Source: an uncultured Dorea sp. (lineage in GTDB: Bacteria; Bacillota; Clostridia; Lachnospirales; Lachnospiraceae). From it: 64,000 bases of DNA. The position numbers were made by a program, and so were the translations under genes. Below are positions 25,014 to 34,434 of this stretch, piece by piece; the first letter of the stretch is position 1; each line of letters opens with the position of its first letter. Location of the stretch: the NCBI GenBank assembly GCA_910579925.1, contig CAJTVY010000006.1, forward strand, positions 48,257 to 112,256. The letters run 5' to 3'. The notes under the pieces are model-generated. The model made no database searches. It saw only the letters and a list, made by a program, of their open reading frames with translations, and was not told the DNA's origin.

Positions 25014-26636
25014 TTACATCATACCCATCCCGCCGCCTGCCGGTGGCATTGCAGGTGCCTCTTCTTTGATATTGGCAACAACGGATTCTGTTGTCAGCAG
25101 TGTAGAAGCTACGCTCGTAGCATTCTGCAGTGCGCTCCTTGTCACCTTCGCCGGATCAAGGATTCCGCTTTCTACCATATCTACATACTGCTCTGTCAGC
25201 ACGTCAAATCCCGCACCAGGAGCAGACTCTTTTACCTTATTGATAATTACAGAACCTTCCAGTCCTGCATTAGCTGCAATGTGGAATAACGGGGATTCCA
25301 GCGCTTTCAGCACCACGTTCGCTCCCGTCTTCTCGTCTCCGCTTAATCCTTCTGACAGAGCCGCAACCTCTTTCGCTGCATGGATATATGCAGAACCGCC
25401 GCCTGCGATAATTCCTTCTTCTACTGCCGCTCTCGTAGCTGCAAGAGCATCTTCCATACGAAGCTTCGCTTCTTTCATCTCTGTCTCGGTTGCAGCTCCT
25501 ACACGGATTACCGCAACACCGCCTGCCAGCTTGGCAAGTCTCTCCTGAAGCTTCTCTTTATCGAAGTCAGAAGTCGTCTCTTCAATCTGCATCTTGATCT
25601 GTGCAACACGGTCAGAAATCTCTTTCTTGTCGCCCAGACCGTCAACGATCACAGTGTTCTCCTTCTGAATCTTCACAGACTTCGCACGTCCTAACTGATC
25701 CATGGTCGTCTCTTTCAGATCCATTCCCAGCTCGTCAGAAACTACCTGACCGCCTGTCAGAATTGCGATATCTTTGAGCATCTCTTTTCTTCTGTCTCCG
25801 TATCCAGGCGCCTTCACTGCCGCTACATTGAAGGTTCCGCGCAGCTTGTTTACGATCAGCGTGGTAAGCGCCTCGCCTTCTACGTCCTCGGCAATGATCA
25901 GAAGTCTTGCACCGGACTGTACGATCTGCTCTAACAGAGGCAGGATATCCTGGATATTGGAAATCTTCTTATCAGTAATCAGAATATACGGATCTTCCAG
26001 TACTGCTTCCATCTTATCCATATCTGTCGCCATGTAAGCAGATACATATCCCCGGTCAAACTGCATACCTTCTACCAGGTCAAGCTCCGTCTTCATAGTC
26101 TTAGACTCTTCGATCGTAATAACGCCGTCATTAGAAACCTTCTCCATAGCGTCGGCCACCATCTCGCCTACTCCGTCGTCACCGGCTGAGATTGCCGCAA
26201 CTCTTGCGATCTGGTCTTTGTCTTTTAACTTGCTTGACATCTTTGCAATCGCTTCTACCGCCGCATCCGTGGCCTTCTTCATACCCTTGCGGAGAATGAT
26301 CGGATTTGCGCCTGCCGCCAGGTTCTTCATTCCTTCATGCACCATAGCCTGTGCAAGTACGGTTGCCGTCGTTGTTCCGTCGCCGGCAACGTCGTTGGTC
26401 TTAGAAGCAACTTCTTTGATGAGCTGTGCGCCCATGTTCTCAAATGCATCCTCAAGTTCAATCTCTTTTGCAATCGTGACACCGTCATTGGTAATCAGCG
26501 GAGCGCCGAAAGATTTATCCAGGACAACATTGCGTCCCTTTGGTCCAAGCGTTACCCTTACTGTATCTGCCAGCTGATTTACTCCTGATTCCAATGCGCT
26601 TCTGGCCTCTGCGCCGTATTTGATTTCCTTTGCCAT
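25014..26636 (-). CDS. groL: Chaperonin GroEL (Hsp60)
   Basis: Subunit of the double-ring folding chamber. Seen: N-terminal equatorial domain with TVRVTLGPKGRNVVLDKSFG and the ATP site GDGTTTATVLAQ, the apical domain (EGMQFDRGYVSAYMATD), the second equatorial segment with GIIAGGGSAYIHA, and the C-terminal Gly-Gly-Met tail. 540 residues, full length. Second gene of groESL, 80 bases after groES, and so under the CIRCE/HrcA control seen upstream. A terminator follows. Confidence 0.98.
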   Translation of the reverse strand: MAKEIKYGAEARSALESGVNQLADTVRVTLGPKGRNVVLDKSFGAPLITNDGVTIAKEIELEDAFENMGAQLIKEVASKTNDVAGDGTTTATVLAQAMVHEGMKNLAAGANPIILRKGMKKATDAAVEAIAKMSSKLKDKDQIARVAAISAGDDGVGEMVADAMEKVSNDGVITIEESKTMKTELDLVEGMQFDRGYVSAYMATDMDKMEAVLEDPYILITDKKISNIQDILPLLEQIVQSGARLLIIAEDVEGEALTTLIVNKLRGTFNVAAVKAPGYGDRRKEMLKDIAILTGGQVVSDELGMDLKETTMDQLGRAKSVKIQKENTVIVDGLGDKKEISDRVAQIKMQIEETTSDFDKEKLQERLAKLAGGVAVIRVGAATETEMKEAKLRMEDALAATRAAVEEGIIAGGGSAYIHAAKEVAALSEGLSGDEKTGANVVLKALESPLFHIAANAGLEGSVIINKVKESAPGAGFDVLTEQYVDMVESGILDPAKVTRSALQNATSVASTLLTTESVVANIKEEAPAMPPAGGGMGMM

Positions 26637-26716
26637 AATTAATTACGCCTCCTATGATCTATAATGATTTCTCTAGTTTCAAATCTTAAAATTACTGGTT
26701 CGGATGACCTTGCAGT

Positions 26717-27001
26717 CTACTCGCAGATTGCAAGAATATCATCCTGCTTAACGATAATATATTCTTCATCGTCAACCTCTACATTGGTTCCTGAATATTT
26801 GGAATAGATGACCTTCTGGCCTACTGACACATTCATCTTCACTTCTTTACCATCCACGGTTCCGCCTGGGCCCACCGCAATCACTTCTGCCTGCTGAGGC
26901 TTTTCTTTAGACTGTCCAGGAATCACGATTCCTGACTTGGTAGTCTCTTCTGCAACCAACTGTTTCAATACAACTCTGTCTCCTAATGGTACTAACTTCA
27001 T
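26717..27001 (-). CDS. groS: Co-chaperonin GroES (Hsp10)
   Basis: Seven-subunit lid of the GroEL chamber. Seen: 94 residues, opening MKLVPLGDRVVLKQL, the mobile-loop region AEETTKSGIVIPGQSKEKPQ that contacts GroEL, and the ending DDILAICE. AAGGAGGC precedes the ATG. First gene of the groESL operon; the perfect CIRCE element lies 34 bases upstream of the start, inside the 5' untranslated region. Confidence 0.98.
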   Translation of the reverse strand: MKLVPLGDRVVLKQLVAEETTKSGIVIPGQSKEKPQQAEVIAVGPGGTVDGKEVKMNVSVGQKVIYSKYSGTNVEVDDEEYIIVKQDDILAICE

Positions 27002-27034
27002 AATTTATGCCTCCTTTAATAATCTCTACTTTTG

Positions 27035-27061
27035 TTAGCACTCATAAAAAGAGAGTGCTAA
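27035..27061 (-). promoter_or_regulatory. CIRCE element (HrcA operator) of groESL
   Basis: Perfect match to TTAGCACTC-N9-GAGTGCTAA (27035-27043 and 27053-27061), the established HrcA binding site. Extra GAGTGCTA half-site at 27079-27087 within the promoter. Confidence 0.97.
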
Positions 27062-27075
27062 AAAACTCTAGTAAT

Positions 27076-27104
27076 AAAATAGCACTCTCTTCTGACTTTG
27101 TCAA
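27076..27104 (-). promoter_or_regulatory. groESL promoter
   Basis: Minus strand TTGACA (27099-27104), 17-base spacer, TATTTT (27076-27081), placed so that the transcript begins just before CIRCE. Confidence 0.75.
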
Positions 27105-27116
27105 CACACTTTATAT

Positions 27117-27422
27117 TTAGTTTACAAGATTTTTATAAAATCCGTTCTTAATCTGGAATTTCAGCCCTTTTCCTGCCTTATTCCAGTATCTTTCCATGAT
27201 AGAACCCATGCATACCGTATCATCCTTTTCCGTATGAATCCTGCATTCATAATTCCCGTCCAGAGAGAACTCAGTAACCTCCGTATCCTCTGCAACCAAG
27301 TATATGCACTCTTCTTCCGGTTTATACGTGATAATCCTGCAATGGTGAACCTTCTCGTCAAATCTTCCCTCTTTGAGCACCATCCGGTTCATTCTGATGT
27401 CTGCCTGGCAGCCCTCATACAT
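27117..27422 (-). CDS. Small protein of unknown function, downstream of codY
   Basis: About 101 residues, no membrane helix or signal. Seen: MYEGCQADIRMNRMVLKEGR, then ECIYLVAEDTEVTEFSLDGN and a C-terminal WNKAGKGLKFQIKNGFYKN. The alternating beta pattern and the charged ARGxx-like absence make it look like a small beta-barrel, vaguely PilZ-like, but key PilZ residues are missing and no family is claimed. The ATG at 27422 was chosen for its GGGGAGC ribosome-binding site; a TTG at 27452 has none. It follows codY by 65 bases on the same strand and probably shares its transcript. Confidence 0.65.
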   Translation of the reverse strand: MYEGCQADIRMNRMVLKEGRFDEKVHHCRIITYKPEEECIYLVAEDTEVTEFSLDGNYECRIHTEKDDTVCMGSIMERYWNKAGKGLKFQIKNGFYKNLVN

Positions 27423-27487
27423 ACTGCTCCCCTCTCTTTCATATTCAGACAAAAAGACATCAGTCTCCCGATGCCCTTTGTTATGAA

Positions 27488-28270
27488 TTATTTCATACGT
27501 TCTGCCTTGATATGTTCCAGTTCCGTAAACACATAATCATTCACAACCTTAATATAGGTCCCCTTCATCCCCGACGAGCGGGATTCGATGACTCCCGCAC
27601 TCTCGAACTTACGAAGGGCGTTCACAATCACAGACCTGGTAATTCCCACCCGGTCTGCAATCTTGCTTGCCACCAGAATTCCTTCCATACCGTCGAGTTC
27701 CTCGAAAATGTGGATGATGGCCTCCAGTTCCGAATAGGACAGTGTACTGATTGCCGACTGCACAATATGTTCTTTTCTGGTCTCTTCTGCATACTCCTCG
27801 TTCACAGACCGAAGCATCTCAAGACCTACCACCGTTGTTCCATATTCACTTAAAATGATATCGTCAATCTCATACATACATTCTTTCTTATAGATGAACA
27901 AGGTTCCTAGACGTTCACCCGCAATATCAATGGGAGTAATGATTGCCTGATATCCATGTACCGCACTTCCTGAAAATCCCAGCGTCTGCAGATTTACATT
28001 CTCTTTGGTTGACAGAATGCTAAGAAGTCTCTCATTCAGCATCGAATCAATATGCCTTCCAACCTCCTGCTCGATCAGTTCTTTGATATACGGTACATTT
28101 TTGCACTTGCTTCCTCCAAGTACCTTTCCCTTCCTGCTCACTACCAGCACATTTGAATCCAAGATTTCAGTAAGCACTTCACAAATATCATTAAATACTA
28201 CCTTACTTGAATTATTATTGTGCAGTAATTTATTGATCTTTCTGGTCTTATCTAATAATTGTACACTCAT
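27488..28270 (-). CDS. codY: Global transcriptional regulator CodY
   Basis: GTP- and branched-chain-amino-acid-sensing repressor of nutrient-limitation genes. Seen: N-terminal GAF domain for isoleucine binding (residues 1-150) and the C-terminal winged helix with the CodY recognition helix ASKIADRVGITRSVIVNALR and SSGMKGTYIKVVND. About 260 residues. The ATG at 28270 (MSVQLLDKTRKIN) has GGAGG seven bases ahead; two in-frame ATGs upstream do not. CodY usually represses ilv genes in Firmicutes, and ilvBN and ilvE are 15 kb away here; no canonical CodY box was located by eye. Confidence 0.97.
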   Translation of the reverse strand: MSVQLLDKTRKINKLLHNNNSSKVVFNDICEVLTEILDSNVLVVSRKGKVLGGSKCKNVPYIKELIEQEVGRHIDSMLNERLLSILSTKENVNLQTLGFSGSAVHGYQAIITPIDIAGERLGTLFIYKKECMYEIDDIILSEYGTTVVGLEMLRSVNEEYAEETRKEHIVQSAISTLSYSELEAIIHIFEELDGMEGILVASKIADRVGITRSVIVNALRKFESAGVIESRSSGMKGTYIKVVNDYVFTELEHIKAERMK

Positions 28271-28357
28271 TGACATACCTCCATCCTTTGCATGTAATAT
28301 TATCATACAACTCGTCTTTTTTCAATGAATATCCAAATTATTTTTTATAACCCTTAC

Positions 28358-30448
28358 TTATTTCTTGTCATTTTTATTGTTTTCTTTATTTTCTACATAT
28401 CCGCACTGCTCATCGCTGCACAGAAGCTTGTTTCCCTTCTCAACCATATAACTCTGACACTGGGGACATTTCTTCAGAGAAGGTTTCTGCCAGGACATGA
28501 ATTCACATTCCGGATTATCCTCACATCCATAATACTTTCTTCCCTTCTTCGTCTTGCGCAGCACCACCTCTTTACCGCACGCAGGGCAGGGAACCCCGAT
28601 CTTCTCCAGATAAGGCTTGGTGTTCCTGCATTCCGGAAATCCCGGACAGGCCAGGAAACGTCCGTGGGGACCATACTTAATAACCATGTTCCTTCCGCAC
28701 TGATCACAAACGACGTCTGTGACTTCATCCTCAATCTTCACCTGTTCCTGCTCTTCCTCAGCTTTCTGTACAGCTTCCTCAAGGTCAGGATAAAAATTCT
28801 CGATGATTGTGCGCCAGTTTACTTTTCCTTCCGCAACGCCGTCAAGAAGACTCTCCATATTAGCAGTGAAATTCACGTCTACGATACTGGGAAAGGACTG
28901 CTTCATGATATTATTGACCACTTCCCCAATCTCAGTCAGATACAGGTTCTTATTCTCCTTAGCCACATATCGCCTGGCAATAATGGTAGAAATAGTAGGA
29001 GCGTAGGTACTGGGCCGTCCGATCCCCCACTCCTCAAGAGTCTTTACCAGAGCCGCCTCTGTATAATGTGCCGGCGGCTGTGTGAAATGCTGCTTTGCAT
29101 CAAAATCCGTCTTCGTAAGTTCAGAATCTTTATCCAGGCTCTTAAGCAGCACATTATTCTCCTCTTTCTCTTCTCCGGCTTCCGTGTATACCAGACGGAA
29201 ACCTTCAAAAACAATCTTGGATGCCGCTACCGTGAACCGGTACGGCCCCGCCGCAATACGGACTGAGGTTGTCTCATATCTTGCAGGCTTCATCCGGCTT
29301 GCCACAAACCGCTTCCAGATAAGCTGATACAGACGGAACTGATCTCTGCTTAAAGATTCCTTCACCGCCACGGGGGTACGGCTCACATCCGTAGGCCGGA
29401 TCGCCTCATGGGCATCCTGGATATTCTTATGTCCATTGCCGCTTTTCGACTCCGCTGCCGCCGCATATTCCTCTCCGTAACTGGTCCCAATATATTCCCG
29501 CACACTGGCATCCGCCTCCTCGGATATCCTGGTGGAATCTGTACGCAGATAGGTAATAAGTCCCACAGTGCCGTTCCCCTTAATGTCCACTCCTTCGTAT
29601 AGCTGCTGCGCAATCCGCATCGTCTTGGAAGTGGCAAAATTCAAGGCCTTTGACGCCTCCTGCTGCAGCGTACTGGTGGTAAAGGGAACCGGCGCTTTCT
29701 TCGTTCTCTCGCTCTTTTTGATGTCTTCTACCGTATAATCCACATGATCTATTTCTTTTAGAATCCCATCCAGTTCTTCTCTGGAGCGGATCGTCATCTT
29801 CTTTTCTGCAGTACCGTAGAATTTTGCCGTCAGAGACTTCTTCTCCCCTTTAACTTTGAGATTAGCGTCCAATGTCCAGTATTCTTCTGGTATGAATGCA
29901 TTGATCTCCTCCTCCCTGTCGGCAATAATCCGAAGGGCCACTGACTGGACACGTCCGGCGCTTAATCCTCTCTTTACCTTAGCCCATAAAAGAGGGCTGA
30001 TCCGGTAACCTACGACCCTGTCAAGTATCCTTCTGGCCTGCTGGGCATCCACCAGATCCATGTCGATCTCCCTTGCATTTTTCAGAGACGCCTTTACCGC
30101 ATTTTTTGTAATCTCATTAAAACTGATTCGATAGGTCTTCTTATTCTCTAACTTCAGCGCCTTGCTCAAATGCCACGATATCGCCTCCCCTTCACGGTCA
30201 GGGTCCGTTGCGAGATATATTTTATCCGCCTTTTTGACTTCCTTGCGAAGTCCTGCCAGAATATCTCCCTTCCCCCGGATTGTAATATACTTCGGCTCAT
30301 AATCATGCTCCACGTCAACTCCAAGCTGACTCTTAGGAAGATCCCTTACATGTCCGTTGGATGCGGTCACCACATAATTACTTCCTAAAAATTTCTTTAT
30401 TGTCTTCACCTTAGCAGGTGACTCCACGATTACAAGATAACGTGCCAT
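28358..30448 (-). CDS. topA: DNA topoisomerase I
   Basis: Type IA topoisomerase that relaxes negative supercoils. Seen: Toprim domain at the start (YLVIVESPAKVKTIKKFLG, then DPDREGEAIS), the catalytic Tyr in GLITYLRTDSTRIS (about residue 300), and three C-terminal Cys4 zinc ribbons (CDQCGRNMVIKYGPHGRFLAC, CPACGKEVVLRKTKKGRKYYGC, CPQCQSY...CSDEQC). 696 residues from the ATG at 30448, preceded by GGAGGAAG. The order comM-dprA-topA in one direction is a common Firmicutes arrangement; all three are close enough to be one operon, though codY downstream is separated by 87 bases. Confidence 0.97.
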   Translation of the reverse strand: MARYLVIVESPAKVKTIKKFLGSNYVVTASNGHVRDLPKSQLGVDVEHDYEPKYITIRGKGDILAGLRKEVKKADKIYLATDPDREGEAISWHLSKALKLENKKTYRISFNEITKNAVKASLKNAREIDMDLVDAQQARRILDRVVGYRISPLLWAKVKRGLSAGRVQSVALRIIADREEEINAFIPEEYWTLDANLKVKGEKKSLTAKFYGTAEKKMTIRSREELDGILKEIDHVDYTVEDIKKSERTKKAPVPFTTSTLQQEASKALNFATSKTMRIAQQLYEGVDIKGNGTVGLITYLRTDSTRISEEADASVREYIGTSYGEEYAAAAESKSGNGHKNIQDAHEAIRPTDVSRTPVAVKESLSRDQFRLYQLIWKRFVASRMKPARYETTSVRIAAGPYRFTVAASKIVFEGFRLVYTEAGEEKEENNVLLKSLDKDSELTKTDFDAKQHFTQPPAHYTEAALVKTLEEWGIGRPSTYAPTISTIIARRYVAKENKNLYLTEIGEVVNNIMKQSFPSIVDVNFTANMESLLDGVAEGKVNWRTIIENFYPDLEEAVQKAEEEQEQVKIEDEVTDVVCDQCGRNMVIKYGPHGRFLACPGFPECRNTKPYLEKIGVPCPACGKEVVLRKTKKGRKYYGCEDNPECEFMSWQKPSLKKCPQCQSYMVEKGNKLLCSDEQCGYVENKENNKNDKK

Positions 30449-30487
30449 AGCCTTGCTTCCTCCATTAACAACTAGCATTAGAGTTCC

Positions 30488-31567
30488 TTAACGGACTCTG
30501 ATGTAATGATTTTTTGATACTTCCCGAATGCAGCCCTTAAGCTCAAGTGAAATCAGACTCTGCATTAAAACAGACGCACGAAACCCTGTTTCTTCGATTA
30601 ACTGACTGATTCCCTTTGGAAAGAAACCGAGACAACTATACACCACATTTTCGTCATTTTCAAGCGTTTTTTCAATTTTGTCTGATTTTCGCTCTGACTC
30701 TTCCGGGGTCATACCCAATTCCGCCAGCAGATCTTTCGGCGTAATCAGAATTCCCGCCCCCTGCCGGATCAGCCGGTGGCAGCCCTGGCTCAACTGGCTC
30801 GTCACGGGGCCAGGCAGCGCATAAACATCTTTGCCTTGCTCCAGAGCCTGGTCTGCCGTGATCAGAGAACCGCTCCTCTCCCTTGCCTCCATAACCAGCA
30901 CAAAATCCGACAGTCCGCTGATGATCCGGTTCCTCATCGGAAAGTACATGGGAAGGGGCGGCCTGCCTGGACGCTGCTCTGAAAGAATCCCTCCACTTCG
31001 CTGGATGTCCATATACAGTCCGATGTGATCACGGGGATAACAGATATCTACCCCACAGCCCAGCACGCCAAAAGTCATGCCGCCTCCGTCAAGCGCCCCT
31101 CTCTGGCCCGCCCCGTCAATACCTCTGGCCATTCCGCTGATAATCTGAACACCATGTTCTGCCAGATACTTTCCATAATCCAGTGCCATCTCCTGACCAT
31201 AGGGCGTACATTTCCTGGCGCCCACAATGGCAACGCCAGGAATCCCTTCCTTAGGAAGCTTCCCCTTCGCATACAATGCATAAGGCGGGTCCGGGATCTG
31301 CCAAAGCTTCTTCGGATACGCTTCTGAGAAGCAGGGAATAAACCGTATATTCTGTTTTTCCAGGTATTCCCATTCTTTTTCTATACAGATCTCTTTCTTT
31401 GCTTTCAGAATCGCCTCCACATCCCGGTCTTCAAGGAAAGGAAGAAATCGAAGCTGCATTTCTTCTATATAATATACGGCTCTTCCCTCTTTGTATTCTT
31501 CTCTCAGCAATCTTTTTTTATAATCTGACAGACACGGTATCGCTGCAAGCCAGTATTCATACTTCAT
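30488..31567 (-). CDS. dprA: DNA-processing protein DprA
   Basis: Binds incoming single-stranded DNA in transformation and loads RecA. Seen: SAM-like N-terminal region, then the DprA Rossmann domain with VAIVGARKCTPYGQEMA, IISGMARGIDGAGQRGAL, TFGVLGCGVDICYP, and RNRIISGLSDFVLVMEA; a small winged helix at the C-terminus (GISQLIEETGFRASVLMQSL). 359 residues from the ATG at 31567, where GGAGGTGAT lies upstream. It begins 8 bases after the comM stop. Presence with comM suggests capacity for DNA uptake processing, but DprA is also kept by non-competent species. Confidence 0.94.
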   Translation of the reverse strand: MKYEYWLAAIPCLSDYKKRLLREEYKEGRAVYYIEEMQLRFLPFLEDRDVEAILKAKKEICIEKEWEYLEKQNIRFIPCFSEAYPKKLWQIPDPPYALYAKGKLPKEGIPGVAIVGARKCTPYGQEMALDYGKYLAEHGVQIISGMARGIDGAGQRGALDGGGMTFGVLGCGVDICYPRDHIGLYMDIQRSGGILSEQRPGRPPLPMYFPMRNRIISGLSDFVLVMEARERSGSLITADQALEQGKDVYALPGPVTSQLSQGCHRLIRQGAGILITPKDLLAELGMTPEESERKSDKIEKTLENDENVVYSCLGFFPKGISQLIEETGFRASVLMQSLISLELKGCIREVSKNHYIRVR

Positions 31568-31574
31568 ATCTGCA

Positions 31575-33113
31575 TCACCTCCCCCAATATTTCTTATCCA
31601 TGGTGCGATATCCAATAGCTTCTTTCAGATGATGCTCCCGGATCGTCCCGCACCCCTCCAGATCAGCAATGGTTCTGGCCACTTTCAGAATCTTATGGTA
31701 GGTTCTGGCCGTAAGCCCAAGGGCTGCGAAAGCTTTCCTCATCAGAAGTTCTTCCTTCCCGCCCAGATAACAGACTTCCTTCAGTTCACCGACATTCAGC
31801 ATAGAATTGGTCAGGATACTTTGATCCTCATATCGCTTCTGCTGCACCTTCCTCGCCGCACAGACTCTTTCCCGGATCTGGGCCGAACTTTCCTGCTTCT
31901 TTCCTTCTGTGAGCTCCTCGTATTGAATTCTCGGAGCCTCCACACAGATATCAATCCTGTCTAAAAACGGCTGGCTGACTTTCCCCAGGTATTGCCGGAT
32001 CTGGGCAGGCGTACAGGTACATCGGTTATAGTCTGGATAATTCCCACAGGGACAAGGATTCATGGCACAGATCAGTATAAAATCAGCCGGAAATACAAAG
32101 TTTCCCTGGGTCCTGGTAATACGGATCTTTCGCTCTTCCAAAGGCTGCCTTAACACTTCCAGCACATGTTTCTGGAATTCAGCCAGTTCATCCAGAAACA
32201 GCACTCCCCCATGGGAAAGGCTGATCTCTCCCGGCACCGGGAAGACGCCGCCTCCAATCAGCGCTGATTTTGTCACCGTATGGTGGACGCTTCGAAAAGG
32301 TCGCCCCGTCATCAGCGGACGCTCCTTGTCAACCATACCCAGGACACTGTAAATCTTCGTAATCTCAATGCTTTCTTCCAGAGTCGGCGGCGGCAGAATC
32401 GTGGGTACTCGCTTCGCCATCATAGACTTCCCGCTTCCCGGCGGGCCGATAAGAAGCAGATTATGGCCTCCGGCCACCGCCACTTCTGTGGCGCGCTTTA
32501 CCGCTTCCTGACCCTGGATATCACAATAATCCAGAAGGTCTTCCTCTGTCTCCTGATGAGTCTGATACTCTGCGCCGCCTATGACGGCCCGGATCTTCTG
32601 CTCATCGTTCAGATAACGGCATGCCTCCATAAGATGACCGACTCCCAGAATCTCCATTCCCTTAACAAGAGCACCTTCCCTCGCATTCTGCTCCGGCAGA
32701 ATACATCTTCTGCATCCTTCTTCCTTTGCCCGTGTCACGATCGGCAGAACACCAGGAACCGCCTTCACTCTTCCGTCAAGGCTCAGTTCCCCGACTACCA
32801 GCGTGTCTCTAAGCCGCCTTTCCGGGAAAATTCCCATGGATGCCAGAATTGCAAGCGCAATGGGCAGATCAAAAGAAGCTCCCTTCTTTCTGACCATTGC
32901 AGGAGCAAGATTCACCACTACTTTCTTTGCAGGCATCTGAATCCCTGCATTGCGAATCGCTGTCCTTACCCTCTCAGAAGCCTCTTTCACTTCTGAAGAG
33001 AGATAACCTACCATATGGAACATAGGCAGTCCGTTGCTTACATCTGCCTCCACGTGGACCATGTCGATGTGAAGTCCCCGGATTGCGGCAGATAAGACCG
33101 TACTGAATGACAT
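31575..33113 (-). CDS. comM: ComM/YifB-family AAA+ ATPase (Mg-chelatase-like)
   Basis: Hexameric helicase thought to promote branch migration during recombination of transformed DNA. Seen: N-terminal ChlI-like domain with the conserved PAMVRKKGASFDLPIA, Walker A LLIGPPGSGKSMMAKRVP (about residue 220), Walker B GGVLFLDELAEF, sensor FILICAMNPCPCGNYPD with its Cys-rich patch, and the C-terminal lid (GLTARTYHKILKVARTIADL). 512 residues, full length. First gene of comM-dprA-topA. Confidence 0.94.
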   Translation of the reverse strand: MSFSTVLSAAIRGLHIDMVHVEADVSNGLPMFHMVGYLSSEVKEASERVRTAIRNAGIQMPAKKVVVNLAPAMVRKKGASFDLPIALAILASMGIFPERRLRDTLVVGELSLDGRVKAVPGVLPIVTRAKEEGCRRCILPEQNAREGALVKGMEILGVGHLMEACRYLNDEQKIRAVIGGAEYQTHQETEEDLLDYCDIQGQEAVKRATEVAVAGGHNLLLIGPPGSGKSMMAKRVPTILPPPTLEESIEITKIYSVLGMVDKERPLMTGRPFRSVHHTVTKSALIGGGVFPVPGEISLSHGGVLFLDELAEFQKHVLEVLRQPLEERKIRITRTQGNFVFPADFILICAMNPCPCGNYPDYNRCTCTPAQIRQYLGKVSQPFLDRIDICVEAPRIQYEELTEGKKQESSAQIRERVCAARKVQQKRYEDQSILTNSMLNVGELKEVCYLGGKEELLMRKAFAALGLTARTYHKILKVARTIADLEGCGTIREHHLKEAIGYRTMDKKYWGR

Positions 33114-33186
33114 TCAAAACTCCTTTCCCTATATAATATTGCTGAATCTGTGAATAAATCGGCCGATATGGCATGATAAATAGTGA

Positions 33187-33252
33187 ATCTTCGACTCTCG
33201 CGACCGCGGCCAAGGTCAAGTAGACTTGACTTTGGCTTATAGCTCGCAAGAT
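33187..33252. repeat. Long imperfect hairpin upstream of comM
   Basis: Perfect inner arms GCCAAGGTCAAGT (33209-33221) and ACTTGACTTTGGC (33224-33236, one G-T change) with a 2-base centre; flanks ATCTT..CTCGCGA and GCTCGCAAGAT extend it imperfectly. Lies in the 240-base gap between comM and the next gene; may be a terminator-like repeat element. Confidence 0.55.
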
Positions 33253-33353
33253 TTAGGATTGTTATGAAATGCGGAAAATATAAGATTCTTCTTATTCAGA
33301 ATTTATCCTCTATCCGCTGTCCAATTTTATATTAATATACCTTGTACAGGATT

Positions 33354-34409
33354 TCAAGAACTTCCGTCAGACAAATTTCGACATTTCCCGTCCCCCTTAT
33401 ATTTCCATAGGATTATCATCATCACTGCACTGACCGCCAGCAGACTGTAGAAGCTGATCCCCCGGTTTACCAGCGTAGCCGCCGCCATAGGATTCTTCAC
33501 AAATACGCCAGAAAACAGTTTCATAAAGGCATACTCGCTGATGCCTGCCGCACCTGGAAAAGGAAGGAGCGCCGTAGTCATGAATAGGACCGTCTGTAAA
33601 AGAAACACCTGGAAATATCCTGCTGCATTTTCTCCCATAGCAAGACAGACCAGATAGGGGATGCTGAACCAGCAGATTACCTGGCAGACGCTTACCAGGA
33701 ATACCTGGCCCATCACCTGCGGCTTCTTTTTGATCAGATCTGCACAAATCTGAAAATCATGGAACGCTCCTTCCAGCCGTTCCTTCCACTTGTCCTTATT
33801 CTTCACCGGAAAACGGTCAATTCCCCCATACAGAAAGCCAAGGATCTTCTCTTTCAGCCTGTGGCAGAACAGGACGGATAAAAGTCCTGTGATGAACAGA
33901 ATATTAAGCAGAAATCCCAGTACCGCCAGTACCAGAAGTTCTACCGAGGGCGTCACCTTTCCGCTGACCAGCGCCATAACTGCCATAAATTCCATGAAGA
34001 ATACTGCGATCTGAAAACTTGCCAGTTCTCCGATCAATGCCAGTGTTCCATGGGCAATCTCAATCCCGTCTTTCTTCATTGCATATAGCTGGGCCGGCTG
34101 CCCTCCTGTGGAAGAAGGAGTGATGGAACTGAAGAAGAATCCAATATAGGCGTATTTCATACCCTGCCAGAATGTGACCGGATATCCGCAGGAGCAAAGC
34201 AGGATCCGCAGATTAATTCCTTCTGCCAGATGGAAAAACTCAGCCATTAGAATTCCGACAGCCAGAAAGGTCAGGGACGTCTTCGATAAAGCCTCCCACA
34301 CGATCCTTACGTCGGTTCCCTTAAGTACCAGAAAACACACTGCCGCAGCAACGACCAGAAAAACTACGCCATAGCGGGCTGCTTTCTGAACAGACAGATG
34401 ATCACTCAT
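33354..34409 (-). CDS. LPG-synthase-type (UPF0104) polytopic membrane protein
   Basis: Membrane protein of about 351 residues with eight or so helices, of the lysylphosphatidylglycerol synthase transmembrane family (flippase domain of MprF without the synthase domain). Seen: AEFFHLAEGINLRILLCSCG, the conserved SSITPSSTGGQPAQLYAM in the middle and PFPGAAGISEYAFMKLFSG near the end. Such proteins are believed to move or organise lipids or glycolipids. The start at 34409 has GGGAGGGGG upstream. It is the last of three envelope genes with a UgtP-like glycosyltransferase and a polysaccharide deacetylase, which suggests a glycolipid substrate. Confidence 0.85.
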   Translation of the reverse strand: MSDHLSVQKAARYGVVFLVVAAAVCFLVLKGTDVRIVWEALSKTSLTFLAVGILMAEFFHLAEGINLRILLCSCGYPVTFWQGMKYAYIGFFFSSITPSSTGGQPAQLYAMKKDGIEIAHGTLALIGELASFQIAVFFMEFMAVMALVSGKVTPSVELLVLAVLGFLLNILFITGLLSVLFCHRLKEKILGFLYGGIDRFPVKNKDKWKERLEGAFHDFQICADLIKKKPQVMGQVFLVSVCQVICWFSIPYLVCLAMGENAAGYFQVFLLQTVLFMTTALLPFPGAAGISEYAFMKLFSGVFVKNPMAAATLVNRGISFYSLLAVSAVMMIILWKYKGDGKCRNLSDGSS

Positions 34410-34434
34410 ATGAATTCCCCCTCCCGGTATACTA

